From Geodermatophilus nigrescens (lineage in GTDB: Bacteria > Actinomycetota > Actinomycetes > Mycobacteriales > Geodermatophilaceae): 64,000 nt of DNA. The stretch is from contig NZ_FQVX01000003.1 in NCBI RefSeq assembly GCF_900129495.1, positions 1 to 64,000 of the forward strand, written 5' to 3'. The translations under genes and the position numbers were made by a program. Shown here piece by piece: positions 58,727 to 64,000 of the stretch. Within the stretch, counting starts at the first letter, position 1. Every line of letters begins with the position of its first letter. The notes beneath the pieces are model-generated. The model saw nothing but the letters and a program-made list of their open reading frames with translations, searched no databases and was not told where the DNA came from.

Positions 58727-58810
58727 GCGAGGAACCCCGGCAACCCGGGTGACGACGGCCCGTGCGGGTCCGGCAACAGACCCGGAACAGCAGGTCAGCG
58801 GCGCGCTCGA

Positions 58811-58835
58811 TCCGGAAACGAGAACTCGTTCCGGA
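58811..58835. promoter_or_regulatory. 25-bp palindrome in the Nit1C leader
   Basis: Arms TCCGGAAACGAG (58811-58822) and CTCGTTCCGGA (58825-58835) pair over 11 bp with one bulged A, 40 bp before the first gene. A GGGTC/GACCC hairpin lies at 58766-58783. Candidate operator or RNA switch for the Nit1C operon. Confidence 0.45.
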
Positions 58836-58875
58836 CGTCACCAGGGGGCAACGGGAGGCCGCCAGGGTCATCGCC

Positions 58876-59718
58876 ATGACGACGCCGACCCGCTGGCGGG
58901 TGCACGACGCGCACCGCCACCTCGGCGTCCTCCCCGCGCACCCGTTCTACGGCGGCCCGCCGGTCAACCCCGACACCACCGCCCGCGCCACGATCGACGA
59001 GCTGCTCGCCGACCTCGACCGCGAGGGCACCGAGCGCGCGCTCGTCATCCCGAACTACGGCGTCCCCGACCCGACGACGTCGTTCGCGCTGAACGACCTC
59101 GTCGTCGAGGCGGCCCAGCGCGACGACCGCGTCGTCGCCGGGCTCTGGACCAGCCCCCGCCCGCAGGACGCTGCCGCCACCGAGAAGGCGCTGGCGCTGG
59201 CCGGCGAGCCGGGCGTCCGGGCCCTCAAGCTCTCCTTCCTGCTCGGCGGCCGGGCCGGCGACGACGCCTGCCGCCCGCAGCTCGACGCGATCTTCGGCGC
59301 GGCCCGCGAGCACGGCCTCGTCGTCCACGTGCACACCAGCCCCGGCGCGGCCAGCGACCTCGACGAGGTCGGCACGCTGGTCGACCGCTACGCCGACGAC
59401 GTCGCCGTCCACCTCGTGCACATGGGCGGCGGGATGAGCGGCCACATCAAGCTCATCGGACAGCGCTTCTTCGCCTGGGTGGCCGAGGGCAAGCGCGTCT
59501 ACACCGACACCAGCTGGGCCATCGGCTTCGCTCCGCGCTGGTTCGCCCGGGAGATCGAGCGCCACGGCACCGGCGCCGACCGCGTCCTGTTCGCCTCCGA
59601 CCAGCCCTGGGGCGACTTCGAGGGCGAGTCCGCCCGGCTGGCCGCGGCCACCGGCGACGGCGAGCTCGCCGACCTCTTCTTCCGCCGCAACTTCGAGGCC
59701 CTCCACGGCCTCGGCTGA
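58876..59718 (+). CDS. Amidohydrolase (COG2159-like) heading the Nit1C operon
   Basis: 280 residues of a TIM-barrel amidohydrolase with an early H-x-H (DAHRHLG) in place of the usual DxHxH, His in VHVHTSPGA and the final Asp in LFASDQPWGDF. It is probably a metal-dependent hydrolase or decarboxylase acting on an amide or acid produced in the pathway (inference). ATG 58876 is 17 nt after GGGAGG; GTG 58762 in the same frame is unlikely because it would cross the leader palindrome. Gap to the next gene is 25 nt. Confidence 0.8.
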   Translation: MTTPTRWRVHDAHRHLGVLPAHPFYGGPPVNPDTTARATIDELLADLDREGTERALVIPNYGVPDPTTSFALNDLVVEAAQRDDRVVAGLWTSPRPQDAAATEKALALAGEPGVRALKLSFLLGGRAGDDACRPQLDAIFGAAREHGLVVHVHTSPGAASDLDEVGTLVDRYADDVAVHLVHMGGGMSGHIKLIGQRFFAWVAEGKRVYTDTSWAIGFAPRWFAREIERHGTGADRVLFASDQPWGDFEGESARLAAATGDGELADLFFRRNFEALHGLG

Positions 59719-59743
59719 TCCCCTCGAGAAGGAAGGCACGACC

Positions 59744-60301
59744 GTGACCCAGACCCTGCCCGCCACCACCGGCACGCCGCTCATCTCCGACGAGGACCTG
59801 AAGGCAGCCCAGCAGGCCAGCCTCGCCGAGGTCCCGCACCCCTCGCTCCCGCCGGGCAGCAACCTCTACGGCTCGACCAAGATCTTCCCGGACTACCAGG
59901 CCGGCGAGGGCGAGTCGTACTTCACGCTCGTGCACGGCATCGCGCACGAGTCCTCGGTCAGCTTCGTCGCGTGCCTCCAGGCGCTGCGGGCGCTGCGCAA
60001 GGGCTACGAGTCGGTCCTCTACTTCTACGGCCCGGCCGCCATGAACGCGATGGCCACCCGCGGCTTCCCCACCACCGGCGACTCCGCCTTCCCGGGCGAG
60101 CACAACATCAACACCCAGATCGAGCGGTTCATCGAGGAGGGCGGCACGGTCTACGTCTGCCGCTTCGGCCTCTCACTCCACGGCCTGCGCGAGGAGGACC
60201 TCATCGCCGGCTGCATCCCCTGCCACCCGCTCGACGTCCAGGACGCGCTGATCCACTACGCGCGCAAGGGCGCGATCATCAACTCCACCTACAACCTCTG
60301 A
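59744..60301 (+). CDS. MSMEG_0572/Sll0783 family nitrogen-starvation protein
   Basis: 185 residues matching the conserved unknown protein of Nit1C clusters (SNLYGSTKIFPDYQAGEGESYFTLVHGIAHESSVSFVACLQALRALRKGYESVLYFYGPAAMN ... CIPCHPLDVQDALIHYARKG). It is related to DsrE-like folds; CIPCHP holds two Cys of possible catalytic importance. In cyanobacteria the homologue (sll0783) responds to nitrogen starvation. GTG 59744 with AAGGAAGG upstream. Its stop overlaps the radical SAM start. Confidence 0.93.
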   Translation: MTQTLPATTGTPLISDEDLKAAQQASLAEVPHPSLPPGSNLYGSTKIFPDYQAGEGESYFTLVHGIAHESSVSFVACLQALRALRKGYESVLYFYGPAAMNAMATRGFPTTGDSAFPGEHNINTQIERFIEEGGTVYVCRFGLSLHGLREEDLIAGCIPCHPLDVQDALIHYARKGAIINSTYNL

Positions 60302-61401
60302 TGACGGCGGCCCCGGGGACCGCGGCTCCCGGACGCGCTCCGACGCGGGTGGGCACCCGCGTGGACGTCGCTGTCCTCGGGGTCCGCGTCGACGCCCCCG
60401 TCTCCCGCCGCGCCGGCGCCGGGCCCAGCGACGACGGGCACGTGCTCCTCGACGGCGTCCCGACGGCGCTGCCGGTCAACCCGGACAGCCCGTACTCGAT
60501 CAGCGGCGGCCGGCTGCTGCTCGACGGCGCCGACCTGGGCCTGGAGGCGACGCCGGTGCGCCGGCCCGCCTTCTACGACCTCACCACCACCGACGGCGTC
60601 CCCTACGAGCAGATCGCCCGGCTGCACGGCCGCGACGTCCTCGCCACCACCGTGGTGCAGACCTGCGTCCGCTACGCCGAGGACCAGCGCTGCCGGTTCT
60701 GCGCGATCGAGGCGTCGCTGGCCGCGGGCTCCACCACCGCGGTCAAGTCGCCGGCGCAGCTCGCGGAGGTCGCGGAGGCCGCCGTCCGGCTCGACGGCGT
60801 CCGGCAGGTGGTGATGACCACCGGCACCACCAACGGCCGCGACCGCGGCGCCCGCCACCTCGCCCGCTGCGTGCGGGCGGTGACCGCCGCCGTCCCCGGA
60901 CTGCCCGTCCAGGTGCAGTGCGAGCCGCCCGCACCCGGGGACCTCGACGCCATCCAGGAGCTCCGGGACGCCGGCGCCACCGCCATCGGCATCCACGTCG
61001 AGAGCCTCGACGACGACGTCCGGCGCCGCTGGATGCCCGGCAAGGCCACCGTGCCGATGGCCCAGTACGACGCGGCATGGGACGAGGCGGTACGCGTCTT
61101 CGGCCGCAACCGGGTCTCCACCTACCTGCTCGTCGGCCTCGGCGAGGACCCCGACGAGCTGGTCGCCGGCGCGCTGCGGCTCGCCGACCGCGGCGTCTAC
61201 CCGTTCGTCGTCCCCTACCGGCCGCTGGCCGGGACGCTCGCGGTGGCCGACGGCGTCGGAGCGCCCGACCCGCTCGTCCTCGACGACGTGACCCGCCGGG
61301 TGGCCGCCGGCCTGCGCGCCCGCTCGATGCGCGGCGCCGACCAGAGCGCCGGCTGCGCGGCCTGCGGCGCCTGCTCCGCGCTGTCGGCGGCCGGCGCGTG
61401 A
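60301..61401 (+). CDS. Nit1C radical SAM protein (MSMEG_0568 family)
   Basis: 366 residues. The radical SAM cluster is spaced C122-x8-C131-x2-C134 instead of the canonical C-x3-C-x2-C, followed by a TIM-barrel core. The C-terminus carries GCAACGACSAL with three Cys, enough for an extra Fe-S cluster or metal site. The reaction is unknown. It shares one base with the preceding gene and is 11 nt from the GNAT-AIR fusion. Confidence 0.93.
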   Translation: MTAAPGTAAPGRAPTRVGTRVDVAVLGVRVDAPVSRRAGAGPSDDGHVLLDGVPTALPVNPDSPYSISGGRLLLDGADLGLEATPVRRPAFYDLTTTDGVPYEQIARLHGRDVLATTVVQTCVRYAEDQRCRFCAIEASLAAGSTTAVKSPAQLAEVAEAAVRLDGVRQVVMTTGTTNGRDRGARHLARCVRAVTAAVPGLPVQVQCEPPAPGDLDAIQELRDAGATAIGIHVESLDDDVRRRWMPGKATVPMAQYDAAWDEAVRVFGRNRVSTYLLVGLGEDPDELVAGALRLADRGVYPFVVPYRPLAGTLAVADGVGAPDPLVLDDVTRRVAAGLRARSMRGADQSAGCAACGACSALSAAGA

Positions 61402-61411
61402 GGACGGCGGC

Positions 61412-62845
61412 ATGAGGACCGTGCTGAGCCCGCAGGAGCTCGCCAGCCTCGAGCGCAGCGTGCTGCTCGTCGACCACCGGCTCGCCGCGCCCGCGCCGCC
61501 GTGGCGGGTGGAGGAGGCCGGGCCCGACGGCGCCGCCGCGCACCGGGCGCTGCGCCACGCGGCCTTCGTCGAGGAGCAGGGCCTGTTCGTGGGCACCGAC
61601 CTCGACGGCGCCGACGACGACCCGCGCGCGGTCACCCTGGTTGCACGTGGAACCGACGGGACGGTGCTCGGCGGCGTCCGGCTCGGCCCTGCGGATCCCG
61701 GCGCCCCCGACGTCGGCTGGTGGACCGGCTCCCGGCTCGTCGTCCGGCCGGGCGCGCCGCACGGCACGGGCGCCGCGCTGGTCGCCGCCGCCTGCGCGCA
61801 CGCCGAGGCCGCCGGGGCGCTGCGCTTCGACGCCACCGTGCAGGACCGGTACCTGCGGCTGTTCACCCGGCTCGGCTGGCGGGTCACCGGGGCGGCGGAG
61901 GTCGGCGGGGCGCCGCACACCACGGTCACCTGGCCGGTCGGCCGGCTGACGGCGCTCGTGCAGGCGACCAAGGCGCCGCTCGGCGGGCTGCTGGCCGGCC
62001 TGCACCTGGGCGGATCCGGCTTCGTCGGCGACGACGGCGCCCCGGTGCCCGGCACCGACGTCGTCGCCGCGTGCGACGCGATCCTGCCGTCGATGGTCGA
62101 GCGCGACCCCGCGTGGGCCGGCTGGTGCGGCGTGCTGGTCAACGTCAACGACCTCTCCGCCATGGGCGCCGCACCCCTCGGGCTGCTCGACGCCGTCGCC
62201 GGGCGGGACGCCTCGTTCGTCGCCCGGGTGCTCGCCGGGCTCCGCGCGGCCGCGGACGCGTGGGGCGTGCCGGTGCTCGGCGGGCACACCCAGGTCGGCG
62301 TCCCGGCCGCGCTGGGCGTCACCGCCCTCGGCCGCACCGACCGACCCGTGCCCGCCGGCGGCGGGCGCCCCGGGCACGCGGTCTCGCTCACCGCCGACCT
62401 CGGCGGCGGCTGGCGGCGCGGGCACACCGGCCGGCAGTGGGACTCGACCAGCGGCCGCACCCGCGCGGAGCTGCAGCTCATGGGGTCGGTCGTCGCCCGC
62501 ACCGCCCCCGCGGCCGCCAAGGACGTCAGCATGGCCGGGCTGGTCGGCACCCTCGGCATGCTCGCCGAGGCGAGCGGCTGCGGCGCCGTGCTCGACGTCG
62601 CCGCCGTCCCCCGGCCGGACGGCGCCACGACCGGCGACTGGGCCACCTGCTTCCCCGGCACCGCCTTCCTCACCGCCGACGCCCCCGGCCGCCCGGTCGC
62701 CCCGGCCGGCCCCGCGACCACCGCCGTCTGCGGGGAGCTCGTCCCCGGCTCGGGCGTGCGGCTGCGCTGGCCGGACGGCTCACTCACCCCCGCCCTCCCC
62801 GGGTCCGTCACCGGACTCGGCCCAGCCACAGGAGAAGCAGCGTGA
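61412..62845 (+). CDS. GNAT acetyltransferase fused to AIR synthase-like domain (MSMEG_0567 family)
   Basis: 477 residues. Residues of about 30-170 are a GNAT fold ([48 protein letters not shown]). Residues of about 185-470 are an AIR synthase/SelD-like ATP-binding domain ([74 protein letters not shown]). The two occur as separate proteins in many Nit1C clusters and fused in mycobacteria, as here. It likely activates and acylates an unknown intermediate. It overlaps the nitrilase gene by 4 nt. Confidence 0.93.
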   Translation: MRTVLSPQELASLERSVLLVDHRLAAPAPPWRVEEAGPDGAAAHRALRHAAFVEEQGLFVGTDLDGADDDPRAVTLVARGTDGTVLGGVRLGPADPGAPDVGWWTGSRLVVRPGAPHGTGAALVAAACAHAEAAGALRFDATVQDRYLRLFTRLGWRVTGAAEVGGAPHTTVTWPVGRLTALVQATKAPLGGLLAGLHLGGSGFVGDDGAPVPGTDVVAACDAILPSMVERDPAWAGWCGVLVNVNDLSAMGAAPLGLLDAVAGRDASFVARVLAGLRAAADAWGVPVLGGHTQVGVPAALGVTALGRTDRPVPAGGGRPGHAVSLTADLGGGWRRGHTGRQWDSTSGRTRAELQLMGSVVARTAPAAAKDVSMAGLVGTLGMLAEASGCGAVLDVAAVPRPDGATTGDWATCFPGTAFLTADAPGRPVAPAGPATTAVCGELVPGSGVRLRWPDGSLTPALPGSVTGLGPATGEAA

Positions 62846-63675
62846 CCACCCTCGCCGCGGTCGCCGCGCCCTTCGGGCGCGACCTGGAGGCCGCCTTCGC
62901 CCGCATCGGGCGGCTCATCGAGGACGCCCGCGCCCGCGGCGTCGAGCTGCTCGCCCTGCCCGAGGCCACCCTCGGCGGCTACCTCGCCGACCTGAGCGGT
63001 GGCGGGACGCCGGACCTGCCGCCGGCGCTGGAGGTCGACGGCCCCGAGGTGGCGCTGCTCGCCCAGCTCGCCGGCGACATGGTGGTCACCGCCGGGTTCT
63101 GCGAGTCCGACGGCACCTCCCGCTACAACACCGCCGTCGCGGTCACCGGCGACGGCGTCCTCGGCGTGCACCGCAAGGTCCACCAGCCGCTGGGCGAGAA
63201 CGCCAGCTACGCGGCGGGCGAGGGGTTCCGCGCCTTCGACTCGCCGGTCGGCCGGATCGGCATGCTCATCTGCTACGACAAGGCCTTCCCCGAGGCCGCC
63301 CGCACCCTCGCGCTCGACGGCGCCGAGGTCGTCGTCTGCATGTCCGCCTGGCCGGCCGCGCGCACCGCCACCAGCCCCGACCTCGCCGCCGACCGCTGGA
63401 CCCGCCGCTTCGACCTGTTCGACCAGGCCCGCGCGCTGGAGAACCAGGTGGTGTGGGTGTCGGCCAACCAGTCCGGCACCTTCGGCTCGCTGCGCTTCGT
63501 GGCCAGCGCGAAGGTGGTCGGCCCCGGCGGCGACGTGCTGGCCACCACCGGCGTCGGCGAGGGCACCGCCGTGGCCGACGTCGACGTCCGAGCGCTGCTC
63601 GACGGCGCCCGCCGCTCGATGGGCCACCTGCGGGACCGCCGTCCCGACGCCTACGGGGTGCTCGCCGGTGTCTGA
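62842..63675 (+). CDS. Nit1 nitrilase (carbon-nitrogen hydrolase)
   Basis: 277 residues. Catalytic triad E41 (ALPEATLG), K112 (HRKVHQP) and C144 ([10 protein letters not shown]) is complete. It is the nitrilase of the Nit1C cluster, which is required for growth on cyanide in several bacteria. The substrate may be a cyanide adduct rather than free HCN. GTG 62842 with AGGAGAAG upstream; the stop overlaps the flavoprotein start by 8 nt. Confidence 0.94.
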   Translation: MTTLAAVAAPFGRDLEAAFARIGRLIEDARARGVELLALPEATLGGYLADLSGGGTPDLPPALEVDGPEVALLAQLAGDMVVTAGFCESDGTSRYNTAVAVTGDGVLGVHRKVHQPLGENASYAAGEGFRAFDSPVGRIGMLICYDKAFPEAARTLALDGAEVVVCMSAWPAARTATSPDLAADRWTRRFDLFDQARALENQVVWVSANQSGTFGSLRFVASAKVVGPGGDVLATTGVGEGTAVADVDVRALLDGARRSMGHLRDRRPDAYGVLAGV

Positions 63676-64000
63676 GCGCACCAGCTGGGGGACGGCCCGC
63701 GTCCCGTTCCCGTCGTCGGTGCCGGTCGCCGTCGTCGGCGGGGGACAGGCCGGGCTGTCGATGTCGTGGCACCTGCGGCGGCGCGGGATCGAGCACGTCG
63801 TCCTGGAGCGGGACACCGTCGCGCACGAGTGGTCCGACGCCCGCTGGGACACGTTCTGCCTGGTCACGCCCAACTGGCAGTGCCGGCTGCCCGGCTGGCC
63901 CTACCGCGGCGACGACCCCGACGGGTTCATGGTCAGGGACGAGATCGTCGCCTACGTCCGCGGCTACGCCGCGTCCTTCGACCCGCCGGTGCTCGAGCGC
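63668..64000 (+). CDS. Nit1C flavoprotein (MSMEG_0569 family), 3' truncated
   Basis: The first 111 residues of an FAD-dependent oxidoreductase of the flavin monooxygenase type: [30 protein letters not shown], then [33 protein letters not shown], as in the Nit1C flavoprotein. The gene runs off the window. GTG 63668 overlaps the nitrilase stop. It probably oxidises an intermediate of cyanide/nitrile assimilation (family context). Confidence 0.9.
   Translation, partial: MSERTSWGTARVPFPSSVPVAVVGGGQAGLSMSWHLRRRGIEHVVLERDTVAHEWSDARWDTFCLVTPNWQCRLPGWPYRGDDPDGFMVRDEIVAYVRGYAASFDPPVLER

Noticed and set aside
58700..58800. Possible SAM-IV-like riboswitch (CCGGCAACCC and CCGGGTGA elements)
   Set aside because: Short elements match, but the connecting stems and pseudoknot partners of SAM-IV are not found and spacing is wrong.
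60289..63873. 1194-residue minus-strand frame opposite the Nit1C genes
   Set aside because: It is the mirror of four well-supported plus-strand genes with clear catalytic motifs; its composition is shadow-like.

Overview
The window is a chromosomal segment of a very high-GC actinobacterium. The evidence is GTG starts in about half the genes, GTGA/ATGA overlaps between genes, a class E sortase pair, NDMA-type nicotinoprotein alcohol dehydrogenases, mycofactocin genes and an actinobacterial-style Nit1C cluster. Geodermatophilaceae or Pseudonocardiales would fit, but I infer this from gene content and cannot prove it. Gene density is high. No stretch over about 260 nt lacks a gene, and I see no tRNA, rRNA, prophage, insertion sequence or CRISPR array.

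Layout. 0.1-7.2 kb: MoxR ATPase, CoxE-like VWA protein, XdhC and MOSC protein, then an NDMA-dependent alcohol dehydrogenase and a fused MoxR-VWA protein. 7.3-13.8 kb: GAF-LuxR regulator divergent from an acyl-CoA synthetase, a second NDMA-dependent alcohol dehydrogenase, a class E sortase with its small partner protein, and an FAD monooxygenase. 14.2-17.5 kb: iron-type alcohol dehydrogenase with a sensor kinase and response regulator. 17.6-19.8 kb: secreted GH15 glucoamylase-like enzyme. 19.9-24.5 kb (minus): NDMA-type methanol/alcohol dehydrogenase, a MoxR ATPase with a histidine-rich tail, a VWA protein and an SRPBCC protein. 24.6-37.7 kb: mycofactocin genes mftR, mftA, mftB, mftC, two tandem SDRs that look mycofactocin-coupled, then mftE and mftF, interspersed with transporters, an iron-siderophore binding lipoprotein and an isochorismatase-like hydrolase. 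37.8-40.4 kb: AcoR-like GAF regulator and an efflux pump. 40.6-45.6 kb: a form II CO-dehydrogenase-like molybdenum hydroxylase (S-L-M) with a CoxG-like membrane protein. 45.8-58.6 kb: mixed housekeeping and regulatory genes, including an ArsR/SRPBCC pair, a MarR-controlled group and TldD/TldE. 58.9-64 kb: the Nit1C cluster linked to cyanide/nitrile nitrogen metabolism, cut by the window end.

How it fits together. The dominant theme is redox metabolism through nicotinoproteins. MftA/B/C/E/F make the peptide-derived redox carrier mycofactocin, and mftD is not in the window. The two NDMA-ADHs, the NDMA-type iron ADH and the two SDRs are candidate enzymes that keep NAD bound and would pass electrons to mycofactocin. 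Three separate MoxR/VWA modules lie within 23 kb, each near a different metalloenzyme, which suggests cofactor or metal insertion. Regulatory sites seen in the sequence include paired ArsR operators around a sigma70 promoter, two identical MarR-type palindromes, an iron box, two ECF sigma (SigR-like) promoters in front of two efflux pumps, and a dispersed GATCATCGG-bounded palindrome found only at convergent gene ends.
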